A stretch of 42,393 bases of DNA, from the NCBI RefSeq assembly GCF_019931165.1, contig NZ_JAIOUP010000021.1:1-42393 (forward strand), in the 5' to 3' direction. Every line of letters begins with the position of its first letter. Position 1 is the stretch's first letter. Of this stretch, positions 26,333-35,191 are shown one piece after another. The stretch is from Schnuerera sp. xch1. Lineage in GTDB: Bacteria > Bacillota > Clostridia > Tissierellales > Tepidimicrobiaceae. The notes under the pieces were generated by a model that was not told where the DNA came from, did no database searches, and saw nothing but the letters and a program-made list of their open reading frames with translations. The position numbers were made by a program, and so were the translations under genes.

Positions 26333-27277
26333 ATGAGTAATTATAGGCGAAAGTTGATGTCTAAAAATGGAGAAGTAGCTATGCTTTTAGCTAGAGAATT
26401 TATTAGCTACGATGAAGGAGACAGGATTAAAACCATAAAGGATTATGCAGAGAACTTTAATACTGGTAGAGGAACTGTACAGTCTGCAATTAAATTTTTA
26501 GAAAGAGAAGGAGCAATAAGCCTTGAAAGTAGAGGTCACTTAGGAACTTTCATATTGTCTGTTAATCATAAGAAATTATGGGATATTTCAGATTTCAAAG
26601 TTATAATGGGAGTTATGCCTTTGCCTTATTCAAAACGCTATGAGGGATTGGCCACTGGACTTTATAAAGCATTTGAAAAGGCAGATATTCCTTTTAGCTT
26701 AGCGTTTATGAGAGGTGCAGAAAAAAGAATAGAGGCATTGGATCTAGGCAAATATGATTTTGCTATTACTTCAAAGTTGGCTGCTATTCATGAAAGAGAA
26801 AAGTTTGAATTTATAGATATAATTCATAATTTTAAGGAATATAGCTATGTTGGACAACACATAATAATTTTTAGAGATAATGAGGAAAAGGTAATAAGAG
26901 ATGGCATGAGGGTAGGAATAGACCCTGATTCTCCTGATCAATCTTTGTTGACTAAATATGAATGTAAAGGAAAAAATGTGAAATATATAGAGACTTCATA
27001 TAGTCAAATAATGGATAAATTAAAAAACAATAAGATAGATGCAGCAGTATGGAATAAAGATGAGGTAGATGAAAAAAGAAAGAACTTAAACTATAATATT
27101 CAGCCTCTTACAAATAGTAAGAGCTTAGATATGAATGAAGTTGATACAATAGCAGTTATGGTAATAAATAATGAAAACTCCGATTTTAAGAAAATAATTG
27201 ACAAATTCATAGCCATGGACTATATAGAGGAAATCCAAGAACAGGTATTGAATGGAAACATAATACCAATGTATTAA
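26333..27277 (+). CDS. yhfZ: YhfZ-family transcriptional regulator
   Basis: A 314-residue regulator. Residues 1-75 form a GntR-like winged helix (IKTIKDYAENFNTGRGTVQSAIKFLEREGAI, described here in two parts: helix pair and recognition helix). The C-terminal 200 residues resemble a type 2 periplasmic-binding-protein fold, as in the YhfZ C-terminal domain family, with KVIMGVMPLPYSKRYEGLA at its start. It probably senses a small molecule and controls the downstream operon. I choose ATG 26333, 5 nt after AAGGAAGG; GTG 26327 overlaps that ribosome binding site. In E. coli yhfZ ends the yhf operon; here it comes first. Confidence 0.8.
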   Translation: MSNYRRKLMSKNGEVAMLLAREFISYDEGDRIKTIKDYAENFNTGRGTVQSAIKFLEREGAISLESRGHLGTFILSVNHKKLWDISDFKVIMGVMPLPYSKRYEGLATGLYKAFEKADIPFSLAFMRGAEKRIEALDLGKYDFAITSKLAAIHEREKFEFIDIIHNFKEYSYVGQHIIIFRDNEEKVIRDGMRVGIDPDSPDQSLLTKYECKGKNVKYIETSYSQIMDKLKNNKIDAAVWNKDEVDEKRKNLNYNIQPLTNSKSLDMNEVDTIAVMVINNENSDFKKIIDKFIAMDYIEEIQEQVLNGNIIPMY

Positions 27278-27336
27278 TTTTTTACTGTGAATATACTAAA
27301 AACTGTACAATCATTTTAAATAGTGGAGGTATTAAA

Positions 27337-27702
27337 ATGGATGATAACTTGATGTTAAGATTGAATTTATTAACGGATTCAGGAGAAATAGACGAATCCA
27401 TAAAAGACGTAGTTATAGATTTTATAGAGAGAATAGAAAAGAATTATTCATTGAAGGTAACTGAAGAGAATGGTTCTATGTTGGTAAGTCACTTAGCTAT
27501 GGCATTGGGAAGAATAAAGAGAGGAGAAGAAATTGATGCTATAGATGAAGAAATTTTCAAGGAAGTAAAGGAAACAGAAATATATAATGAAATGCCTAAA
27601 TATTATTCTGAAATAGAGGGGAAACTTGATATTGAAATACCACAAGCTGAAAAGGATTATATTGCATTACATGTTTCTACTCTAATTCAAAAATTTAAAT
27701 AG
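27337..27702 (+). CDS. yhfY: YhfY-like single PRD-domain protein
   Basis: A 121-residue protein consisting of one PTS regulation domain (PRD). The conserved PRD histidine regions are visible as MLVSHLAMALGRIKRGEEI and DYIALHVSTLIQKF. There is no DNA-binding or antiterminator RNA-binding domain, as in YhfY of E. coli. A free PRD could be phosphorylated by PTS proteins and modulate a partner, probably the YhfZ regulator encoded 59 bases upstream. It has ribosome binding site GTGGAGG and ends 12 bases before the yhfU start. Confidence 0.82.
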   Translation: MDDNLMLRLNLLTDSGEIDESIKDVVIDFIERIEKNYSLKVTEENGSMLVSHLAMALGRIKRGEEIDAIDEEIFKEVKETEIYNEMPKYYSEIEGKLDIEIPQAEKDYIALHVSTLIQKFK

Positions 27703-27714
27703 GAGGTGGTAATA

Positions 27715-28077
27715 ATGAAAATAGTTGTAGGTGGACAGGTAGAAAAACAGAATATAGCCAATCTAATCAAAGAAATTGTCGGAGATGAAGTACAAGTTGA
27801 AATAAAAACAGATATTCAAGCAGCTAATGATGTAAAATTAGGAAAAGCTGATTATTATGTTGGAGCTTGTCACACTGGTGGTGGTGGAGCATTAAGCATG
27901 GCTATTGCTCTTTTAACAAGAGGGAAAACTGCTACTCTATCAATGCCAGGAAGACTTCCTAAGGAAGACGACATTGTAAAAGCAGTAGAAGATGGTAAAG
28001 TAGCCTTTGGCTTTACTGGAGACCATTATGAAAAGGTTATTCCTATTCTTATGAGGGAACTTTTGAAGAAAGAATAA
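27715..28077 (+). CDS. yhfU: YhfU, DUF2620 small protein
   Basis: A 120-residue protein matching the DUF2620/YhfU family: KIVVGGQVEKQNIANLIKE at the N-terminus, then KLGKADYYVGACHTGGGGALSMAIALL. The glycine-rich loop is suggestive of ligand or phosphate binding, but no activity is known to me. The start is ATG 27715, 8 nt after AGGAGG; GTG 27706 lies inside the ribosome binding site. It is always adjacent to yhfT in the operons I recall, so it may be a soluble component of that transporter. Confidence 0.82.
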   Translation: MKIVVGGQVEKQNIANLIKEIVGDEVQVEIKTDIQAANDVKLGKADYYVGACHTGGGGALSMAIALLTRGKTATLSMPGRLPKEDDIVKAVEDGKVAFGFTGDHYEKVIPILMRELLKKE

Positions 28078-28097
28078 AATATTGAGGGGGTAATGAA

Positions 28098-29378
28098 ATG
28101 GAAATGGTAATAGTAGCTGCCATTGGTGTTCTTGGGGCAATAATGGCCAATAAAGGTATTGCAGTATTTAATGATGGATTAAGACCTGTTATGCCTGAAA
28201 ATTTAGAAGGCAGAATGTCTAGAAAGGAATTAGCAGCTACAGCTTTTGCTATGAGTTTTGGATTAGTAATAGGTTTTGGGATTCCATTTTCGCTAACTAG
28301 TAGTATTGTACTTATTCATAGTATTTTCTTAGGAACAGATATTATAGGAACTTTTACACCAGCTAACAATAAGGGTACAATTTTAGCTGGAATACTAGGT
28401 GGTCTATATGGAATTGGAATAGTAACAGGATTGGAAGCTGTAGTCAATTTGTTTAACTTTTTACCTGTTAATTTTATTGAAAGTTTAGGTGCTGTTGGTG
28501 ATCCAGTGGTAGTTTCATTTGCAGTTTTCCCAGCTTTAGCAACTGGTTATCAATATGGAGCAAAGAAAGGATTACTTAACTTAGTGATTTCGCTAGTAGC
28601 TAGACAAATTGCTGTGTTGATAAGTCCTATTATTTTAGGTACTGCAGAAATAGCATTAAATTCTGAAGGTATGGCTCTTATAGCAGGTATGATAGTTCTA
28701 TTATTCTTTGCTATAAGGGAAAAATCAGAAGAAGAGGGTGTAGACTTATCCTCGGTATTTGGAGAAAGAGTGAAGAGAATAAGAAAGAATATAGTTGTTT
28801 TAATGATTACAGGTGGTTTGGTGGCAGCAGCTACTTCTTACAGTATGATTGCTGGAGATCCTATTTCTCTAAGTTTAGCTGGAGAAGGTAACTTTACTGA
28901 TGCGGGATTTACAGCTTTAGCAAGAGGTATTGGCTTTATTCCATTGATTGCATCTACTGCAATTTCTACAGGAGTTTATGGACCTGCAGGTATGACTTTT
29001 GTATTTGCAATAGGGTTTTTTGTAAAAAATCCAATTCTTTCATTTATATTAGGAGTATTTATGATTGGTTTAGAAGTACTAGTTCTTGATAAATTAGCAA
29101 ATGGACTGGATAAATACCCTGGGATTAGAAGTGCAGGAGACAATATAAGGAATGCTATGACTGCATTATTAGAAGTTGCATTATTAGTAGGCGGTGTGAA
29201 TGCTGCTAATGCTATAGCACCAGGGCTTGGAATCTTTGCAGTAGTTGGTTTATTTATACTAAATGAAATAGCAGGAAGACCAATTGTTAAAATGGCTGTA
29301 GGTCCTATCGCAGCGATTGTAGTAGGAATATTGGTAAATATATTTAGTGTAATTGGACTATATAATATACCAAGCTAA
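28098..29378 (+). CDS. yhfT: YhfT, polytopic membrane transporter
   Basis: A 426-residue membrane protein with about eleven or twelve hydrophobic segments, matching the YhfT family (predicted transport protein of E. coli yhf). Notable segments are GVLGAIMANKGIAVFNDGLRP, LEGRMSRKELAATAFAM and DKLANGLDKYPGIRSAGDNIR. ATG 28098 follows GAGGGGG. The substrate is unknown; the catabolic-looking enzymes downstream suggest that it imports the operon's substrate. It is separated from the next gene by a 260-base gap filled by an inverted-repeat structure, the only sizable gap in the operon. Confidence 0.85.
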   Translation: MEMVIVAAIGVLGAIMANKGIAVFNDGLRPVMPENLEGRMSRKELAATAFAMSFGLVIGFGIPFSLTSSIVLIHSIFLGTDIIGTFTPANNKGTILAGILGGLYGIGIVTGLEAVVNLFNFLPVNFIESLGAVGDPVVVSFAVFPALATGYQYGAKKGLLNLVISLVARQIAVLISPIILGTAEIALNSEGMALIAGMIVLLFFAIREKSEEEGVDLSSVFGERVKRIRKNIVVLMITGGLVAAATSYSMIAGDPISLSLAGEGNFTDAGFTALARGIGFIPLIASTAISTGVYGPAGMTFVFAIGFFVKNPILSFILGVFMIGLEVLVLDKLANGLDKYPGIRSAGDNIRNAMTALLEVALLVGGVNAANAIAPGLGIFAVVGLFILNEIAGRPIVKMAVGPIAAIVVGILVNIFSVIGLYNIPS

Positions 29379-29383
29379 ATCAA

Positions 29384-29632
29384 TTTACAATTAATTTTAA
29401 GGTTAGACTGAATTATACTGGAGATACGTAATAAGGCAAGATTATTGAAAAGGTTACGGCATATTTAGAAAGAACGCCATTTCTCATTTAAGATTTGGGG
29501 CTTATCTTTCTAGATATGTCTTACCGTTTTATTAATCTTAGATATATGTAACCTTAAACTAAGAGAACTGTACCTGTAATTGTTAGCTATTGACTATAGA
29601 GTCTGTTTGACCCTAAAAATGTCAATTGTAAA
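29384..29632 (+). repeat. Large nested inverted repeat between yhfT and the amidase gene
   Basis: Outermost, TTTACAATT (29384-29392) pairs with AATTGTAAA (29624-29632). Inside, TTTAAGGTTA (29396-29405) pairs perfectly with TAACCTTAAA (29549-29558). Further in, an AAGATT/AATCTT pair lies above a 15-base-pair stem, from GGCATATTTAGAAAG to CTTTCTAGATATGTC, with two G-U wobbles. Together these could fold into a long branched rod. The ends resemble the terminal inverted repeats of a small non-autonomous element, but no protein, U-run terminator or recognised riboswitch class is visible. It could also be a structured RNA controlling expression of the distal genes. Confidence 0.65.
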
Positions 29633-29647
29633 AAGGGGTTGGATTTT

Positions 29648-30718
29648 ATGGATGAAAAAAATGTTATAGATCAAATGGTTAAAATCAGTAAATCTGTATT
29701 AAAGGCTAAAGACTCTATTGGTAAAACAGTTGAATATTGTAGAGAAGATGTAATAGATGAAGGGGCAAATATATTGAGAAAAGATAGCTCTAAAAAGCTA
29801 ATTACCTTTGGAGTGAAGAATACAAATCAAATAAGTAGAGACACTGTAGATAGGTTAGTGGATAATGGATACCTTTTTCATACCGTAGATAAGATGGCTC
29901 TTGGTGGGAGAGCTATAGATGTGGATATAATAAATCCTTTAACTGGAAATGTTATGACTGGTTCTACCAGTGGTGGATGTGCCAATATATTGTTAGGAAT
30001 TAATGATTTTGCTTTAGGTACTGATGGTGGAGGATCTGTATTAGCTCCGGCTATAAGTACAGGACTCTATAGCATTATGGGAAAAGGATTAGGTTTGAGA
30101 GGAAGTAAAAGAAAAGTTTCTACCGATAAGATTTCTTTTTTGTCAGGATTAGGAGTCATAAGTCATGATTATAGTTTGTGTATTGATGTAATAAAAAACA
30201 TTGTAAATCTACCTGGTGTAGAAGAAAATTTTAAAATAGCTATTCCTAGGAATAGAATAGAAAATAAAAGTATAAGAAAAGTTGTTAGACATCTTGAATG
30301 TTCAATGCAGTTTAAAGGAGTTGAAATTGAAGATAAGGGTGATAGGGAGTATTTAATAGATCGTTGTAATGAAATATTTAATGATGATATGGACTTAGTC
30401 ATTACAGAAGAAGGTCCTATTGATTTATTTGGATTAGGGGATTCAGTATTAGGCACCTGGGGAAATACAGGTAAGGATATACAAAATTCTTCTGGGAAAG
30501 AACTACTTAAGGTTGCAAATATGATAAATGCAACAGCAGTTACAATTCCTACCGGAGAGTTAGGAAAAGGAATTTTGATAATAGGTAAGGAAGGATTGAA
30601 TTATGGAAGTATGGCCATATCAATAGGGAAGATAATAATGCCCCTCTTTTCTGTTCCTGAGCTATTTAGAAGGTACTTTATAAATGGATACAACAGAGAT
30701 AAAGGCGGTTTTATATAA
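29648..30718 (+). CDS. Amidase-signature family protein with altered active site
   Basis: A 356-residue protein with the core amidase-signature (AS) motifs: the catalytic lysine region ITFGVKNT (Lys57), MTGSTSGGCANILLG, and FALGTDGGGSVLAPA containing nucleophile Ser130. Relative to GatA and FAAH numbering, the residue in the cis-Ser position is Thr107, not Ser, while the second Ser of the pair is kept. It is also shorter than usual AS enzymes (450-500 residues). The start is ATG 29648, 8 nt after AAAGGGGT. It is co-oriented with php, 14 bases upstream of it. Likely role is hydrolysis of an amide or ester in the yhf pathway; E. coli yhf has no such gene to my knowledge. Confidence 0.75.
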   Translation: MDEKNVIDQMVKISKSVLKAKDSIGKTVEYCREDVIDEGANILRKDSSKKLITFGVKNTNQISRDTVDRLVDNGYLFHTVDKMALGGRAIDVDIINPLTGNVMTGSTSGGCANILLGINDFALGTDGGGSVLAPAISTGLYSIMGKGLGLRGSKRKVSTDKISFLSGLGVISHDYSLCIDVIKNIVNLPGVEENFKIAIPRNRIENKSIRKVVRHLECSMQFKGVEIEDKGDREYLIDRCNEIFNDDMDLVITEEGPIDLFGLGDSVLGTWGNTGKDIQNSSGKELLKVANMINATAVTIPTGELGKGILIIGKEGLNYGSMAISIGKIIMPLFSVPELFRRYFINGYNRDKGGFI

Positions 30719-30732
30719 AAGGAGAGATTTAA

Positions 30733-31641
30733 ATGAGTATATCTACCATAGGTGGAATAATGAGAAAAGAACAATTGGGGAAGACATATATACATGAACA
30801 TCTGTATGTGGATTTATCTCATATAAAAAAGGATAATGATGCAAAATTAGATGATATAGAAGATGTTGTAGAGGAAATCAATGAACTAAAAAAGTCTGGA
30901 ATATCATCAATAGTGGAAGTGACAAACAGAGGGATGGGAAGGAATATAGAGGTTTTAACAAAAATATGGGAAGAAACTGGTATAAATATAATACCAAGTG
31001 CAGGATATTATAAAGAACCTTTTTTCCCTGACGAAGTATATAATCTAGACTATAGAGAGATTGCAAAGATCATAACAGATGAAATTCAAAGTGGAATAGA
31101 TGATACTGGGGTAAAGGCACATGTAATAGGTGAAGTTGGAACCAGTAAGGAAAATATTACAGAAACTGAGCTAAAGGTATTAAGGGCAGCCGCATATGCA
31201 CATCTAGAGACTGGGCACCCTCTATTTACCCATACTACTTTAGGCACTATGGCATTGGAACAATTAAATTTATTTCAGGATTATAAAGTGGATATATCTA
31301 AAGTATTGATAGGACACGTGGATTTAAATTGTGATTATGATTATCACCTAAGAATAGCAGATAGAGGATGTTATTTGGGTTTTGATACTATAGGGAAGTT
31401 GAAATATGAAAAGGATGAAGTGAGAATTGCTCATATTAAAAATTTAATAGATAGAGGACATATAGATCAAATAGTTATAGCTCAGGATATGACCAGAAAG
31501 TCCCACTTAAAGAAAAACGGTGGAATTGGATATAATTATATCTCTGAAACTTTTATTCCAATGGCCATATCTCATGGCATTACGCAGGGGCAAATAGATC
31601 ATATATTGATAGAAAATCCAAAGAGATTATTAGACATTTAG
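30733..31641 (+). CDS. php: Php, phosphotriesterase homology protein
   Basis: A 302-residue amidohydrolase-superfamily protein of the phosphotriesterase/Php family. Metal ligands are visible: His21 and His23 in IHEHL, Glu134 in GEVGTS taking the place of the carbamylated lysine as in E. coli Php, His167 in FTHTT, His195 in IGHVD and Asp252 in IAQDM. It is expected to be a binuclear metal hydrolase in the cytoplasm; the natural substrate is unknown, with lactones and phosphoesters known for relatives. ATG 30733 follows AAAGGAGAG and the next gene starts 14 bases after its stop. Confidence 0.9.
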   Translation: MSISTIGGIMRKEQLGKTYIHEHLYVDLSHIKKDNDAKLDDIEDVVEEINELKKSGISSIVEVTNRGMGRNIEVLTKIWEETGINIIPSAGYYKEPFFPDEVYNLDYREIAKIITDEIQSGIDDTGVKAHVIGEVGTSKENITETELKVLRAAAYAHLETGHPLFTHTTLGTMALEQLNLFQDYKVDISKVLIGHVDLNCDYDYHLRIADRGCYLGFDTIGKLKYEKDEVRIAHIKNLIDRGHIDQIVIAQDMTRKSHLKKNGGIGYNYISETFIPMAISHGITQGQIDHILIENPKRLLDI

Positions 31642-31654
31642 GAGGTGGGTAGAC

Positions 31655-32743
31655 ATGCAAACATATCCTGTAGAAACTATAGATTTAGAAAAGGCTAAAG
31701 AATTTCAATTTAGATTAGTAGATACAATTCATAGACACTTCAGAGGAGATGAGTTCTTAAGTTCGGGAGATTATGGAGTAGTACCAGGACTTGGCAAGCC
31801 GAATTATACTGAAAAGGTAGAAAAAGTAATAGCAGATTTTTTTAATAAAGAAGCATGTATCTTAGTAAGAGGTGCAGGCACTGGAGCAATAAGAAATGTG
31901 ATAAATGCAAAGATTAGGCATAATGATAAGATTTTAATTCATGATGCTCCTATATATCCTACGACTAAGATCATCATAGAGTCTATGGGACTTGAAACAA
32001 TTAAGATGGATTTTAATAATATAGATAGTTTTGATAAAAATGAAATTAAGGATATAGACTTTTGTCTCATACAACACTCAAGACAAAGGATAGATGATAG
32101 ATATAATTTAGAAGAAGTTATAGGTAAGCTTAAAGAAATAAATAAGGATTCATATATATTAGTAGATGATAATTATGTGGTTATGAAGGTTGAAAAGATA
32201 GGAGTTGAAAGTGGAGCTGATATTAGCGCCTTTTCCTTGTTTAAATTATTGGGACCAGAAGGGATAGGCTGTGTAGTAGGTGATAAGAAGACTATAGACA
32301 GAATAAAGGAGATGAATTATTCTGGGGGTAGTCAGGTACAAGGCTATGAGGCTATGGATGCATTAAGATCTATGGTATATGCACCGGTAATGTTGGCTAT
32401 ACAGAAAGAAGTAGGTAATGAAGTGGTAAAAAGGATTAATAGAGGGGAAATAGGCGGTGTAAAGTCGGCATTTATAGCGAATGCTCAGTCAAGAGTAATA
32501 CTTGTAGAGTTTGAAAGACCAATAGCTAAAAAGGTTTTAAAAAATGCCAATCTTCTGGGAGGAGCTCCCCATCCAGTAGGGGCAGAATCTAGATATGAAG
32601 TTACTGGAATGTTTTATAGAGTATCAGGTACTTTTCTAGAGGTTAATCCTATACTAGGAAATTACATGATTAGAATAAATCCAATGAGAGCAGGGGCAGA
32701 TACTATAATAAGAGTTTTAGACGAAGCAGTATCTAAGGTATAA
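31655..32743 (+). CDS. yhfS: YhfS, fold-type I PLP enzyme
   Basis: A 362-residue protein of the aminotransferase/cystathionine-lyase-like fold type I. ACILVRGAGTGAIRNVINA is the cofactor phosphate-binding region, YILVDDNYVVMKV holds the Asp that contacts the pyridine nitrogen (about residue 171), and the Schiff-base lysine is Lys197 in FSLFKLLGPEG. The reaction is not known; transamination, beta-elimination or aldol cleavage are all possible for this fold. ATG 31655 follows AGGAGGTGGG. It sits between php and yhfX exactly as expected for a yhf-type operon. Confidence 0.87.
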   Translation: MQTYPVETIDLEKAKEFQFRLVDTIHRHFRGDEFLSSGDYGVVPGLGKPNYTEKVEKVIADFFNKEACILVRGAGTGAIRNVINAKIRHNDKILIHDAPIYPTTKIIIESMGLETIKMDFNNIDSFDKNEIKDIDFCLIQHSRQRIDDRYNLEEVIGKLKEINKDSYILVDDNYVVMKVEKIGVESGADISAFSLFKLLGPEGIGCVVGDKKTIDRIKEMNYSGGSQVQGYEAMDALRSMVYAPVMLAIQKEVGNEVVKRINRGEIGGVKSAFIANAQSRVILVEFERPIAKKVLKNANLLGGAPHPVGAESRYEVTGMFYRVSGTFLEVNPILGNYMIRINPMRAGADTIIRVLDEAVSKV

Positions 32744-32757
32744 GTTGAGGTGATTAA

Positions 32758-33933
32758 ATGTTTTTAGATATAACAATTAGAAGAAATTTAGCTTTAATAG
32801 ACATTAGCATTAATCTCCATCAAGAAGGGAAGATTAATCCTAATACCTATGTGTTAGATGTTGATAATATAGTTGAAAATGCAAAGAATATAAAGGAGAT
32901 AGCAGATAATAACGGTATTAAACTATATATGATGACCAAACAGATAGGAAGAAATTCAGAGATAGCTAGAAGGATAGCTGAAATTGGGATAGATAAAGCA
33001 GTGGCAGTTGACCCCTGGGAAGCTATTACTCTTGCTAAAAATAATATAAAAATAGGGAATGTAGGTCATCTAGTTCAAATCCCGTCTAATATGATTGGAC
33101 AGATTATAAGCTTAAATCCTGAAGTGGTTACTGTATTTACTATTGAAAAAGCCAAGGAGATTTCTCGAGAGGCTGTAAAACAGGGGAAAGTTCAAGATAT
33201 ATTATTAAAGGTAATAGATGATGACAATCTAATATATGAAGGGCAAACTGGCGGATTTAAACCTAAAGAATTAATAGAATCTGCTAAAGAGATAATGAAT
33301 TTGGAAGGAGTAAGGATAGTTGGAGTTACAGCATTCCCTTGTTTTTTATATAATTCGGAAGAAAAAAGAACAGTAAAAACTCCTAACTCCAAAACTTTGA
33401 TTGATAGTGCAAAAAGATTGAGAGAAGAGTTAAATTTGAACATTAAACATATTAATGCTCCTAGTGCAAATTCTGTAGAATCTATTCCACTAATAAAAGG
33501 AATTGGAGGAACTCACGGTGAACCAGGTCATGCTTTTACAGGAACTATGCCAATAAATGCAGATATAGATCAAATAGAAGTACCATCTATTGTCTACGTT
33601 AGTGAGATATCCCATATATTTGATGGAAAAGCTTATGCATATGGTGGAGGATATTACAGAAGAGGACATGTAAAAAAGGCTTTAGTAGGAAAGAATTTAG
33701 AAGAGAGTTTAAACAATGTATTAAATGCTCAAAAATTGACTCCAACAAATATAGACTATTATGGAGCATTGGAAATAGATAATAAAAACGTAAATGTAGG
33801 AGATACAGTCATCTACGCATTTAGAACTCAAATTTTTGTAACTAGATCTGAGGTTGCGTTAGTAAAAGGAATAAAAGGAGGAAATCCAAAGTTGATTGGA
33901 ATATACGATAGTCTTGGGAACAGGATAAAATAA
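32758..33933 (+). CDS. yhfX: YhfX, alanine racemase-like PLP enzyme
   Basis: A 391-residue protein with an alanine racemase-type (fold III) N-terminal barrel. The candidate PLP lysine is Lys61 in YMMTKQIGRN; later segments VRIVGVTAFPCFLYN and GGTHGEPGHAFTGTMP are typical of YhfX. It may racemise or otherwise process an amino acid. ATG 32758 follows GAGGTG, 14 bases after the yhfS stop, and yhfW starts 11 bases after its own stop, so translation is probably coupled along the operon. Confidence 0.87.
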   Translation: MFLDITIRRNLALIDISINLHQEGKINPNTYVLDVDNIVENAKNIKEIADNNGIKLYMMTKQIGRNSEIARRIAEIGIDKAVAVDPWEAITLAKNNIKIGNVGHLVQIPSNMIGQIISLNPEVVTVFTIEKAKEISREAVKQGKVQDILLKVIDDDNLIYEGQTGGFKPKELIESAKEIMNLEGVRIVGVTAFPCFLYNSEEKRTVKTPNSKTLIDSAKRLREELNLNIKHINAPSANSVESIPLIKGIGGTHGEPGHAFTGTMPINADIDQIEVPSIVYVSEISHIFDGKAYAYGGGYYRRGHVKKALVGKNLEESLNNVLNAQKLTPTNIDYYGALEIDNKNVNVGDTVIYAFRTQIFVTRSEVALVKGIKGGNPKLIGIYDSLGNRIK

Positions 33934-33944
33934 GAGGTGATAAT

Positions 33945-35150
33945 ATGAAACGAGTCATTGTATTAGTTGTAGATAGTTTAGGTGTAGGGTATATGGAAGA
34001 TGCTCATGAAACAAGGCCTCAAGATGTAGGCGCAAATACATTTATACATCTGTTGGATAAGGCTAAAAAAATAGAAATACCTAATTTTGAGAGATTGGGT
34101 ATTAATAATATACTAAAACATAATAGATTGGAAGACATGAATAGTTTAGGAAGTTATGGTGTATTAAACCTTCAACATTATGGTGCAGACAGTTATGTAG
34201 GACATCAAGAAATAATGGGAACTAAACCTAAAAAACCTCTATTAGAGCCTTTTGAGTATTTTAGAGATGAGGTTATAGAAAGGTTAGAAAGTGAAGGACA
34301 TAAAGTTACATCACCTGATAAGGATAAACCATATATTCTAGTGGATGATTTGGTGGTAGTAGCGGACAATATAGAAACAGATTATGGCCAAATATACAAT
34401 GTATCAGCTCCTTTAGATTATATATCCTTTGAAGATGTAATAGATATAGGGCAAAAGGTAAGAGATGTTGTGAAAGTAAATAGGGTAATAGCTCTTGGCG
34501 GGGAAGGAGTAACCATTGATAATATATTAAATAGTATTGAGACCAGAGAAGATGGATTGACAGGAGTTAATTCACCAAAATCTGGAGTATATAAAAAAGG
34601 CTATTTGAGTAGACATTTAGGATATGGGGTAAATCCAAAAATGCAAATAAGTAGCATATTGGCTAGAAATAACTATGAAGTGACTTTAATAGGTAAGATG
34701 CAAGATGTAATCGAATGTAAAAATGCAAAGAGAATTCCAGCTGTGGATACAGAAAAGGTGATGAAGTCAACCCTAGAATCTATGATAGAGATGAATGAAG
34801 GAATAGTTTCTTCAACAGTACAGGAAACTGATTTAGCAGGTCATGCTCAAGATGTTGATAGATATGCTGAAAAGGTAATGATTGTAGATAAGTTTATAGG
34901 AAAGATAATGGAGAATATGGATGAAGATGATATATTATTTATAACAGCAGACCATGGCAATGATCCAACCATAGGTTTTAGTCAACATACTAGAGAAAAG
35001 ACATTCCTATTAGTATATGGAACAAACTTAAAAAGAATAAATTTAGGAGAGAGAGAAACTTTATCAGATATCGCTGCAACTATTGCAGAATATTTTGGAG
35101 TAGAAGAAACTGAAAATGGAAGTAGTTTTTTAAAGCTTATAAAATTATAA
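33945..35150 (+). CDS. yhfW: YhfW, phosphopentomutase-like enzyme
   Basis: A 401-residue alkaline phosphatase-superfamily protein related to phosphopentomutase (DeoB). The N-terminal metal site is VVDSLGVGYMEDAHE, GHQEIMGT is the cap-proximal motif, and the C-terminal metal site reads ITADHGNDPT with FSQHTREK. DeoB moves phosphate between C1 and C5 of (deoxy)ribose; YhfW probably isomerises a different phosphate ester. ATG 33945 follows AGAGGTG. Its stop codon lies inside the large terminator shared with the convergent chemoreceptor gene. Confidence 0.88.
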   Translation: MKRVIVLVVDSLGVGYMEDAHETRPQDVGANTFIHLLDKAKKIEIPNFERLGINNILKHNRLEDMNSLGSYGVLNLQHYGADSYVGHQEIMGTKPKKPLLEPFEYFRDEVIERLESEGHKVTSPDKDKPYILVDDLVVVADNIETDYGQIYNVSAPLDYISFEDVIDIGQKVRDVVKVNRVIALGGEGVTIDNILNSIETREDGLTGVNSPKSGVYKKGYLSRHLGYGVNPKMQISSILARNNYEVTLIGKMQDVIECKNAKRIPAVDTEKVMKSTLESMIEMNEGIVSSTVQETDLAGHAQDVDRYAEKVMIVDKFIGKIMENMDEDDILFITADHGNDPTIGFSQHTREKTFLLVYGTNLKRINLGERETLSDIAATIAEYFGVEETENGSSFLKLIKL

Positions 35151-35191
35151 TATAAAAATCAGCCCTTGAAGGGCTGATTTTTATATTATAA
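35145..35191. terminator. Bidirectional terminator overlapping two stop codons
   Basis: A perfect 21-base-pair stem (35145-35165 with 35171-35191) closes on a five-base loop. The GC core is CAGCCC/GGGCTG, and A/T tracts on both sides give U-runs in either direction. It contains the stop of yhfW on the plus strand and the stop of the chemoreceptor gene on the minus strand. Confidence 0.95.
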
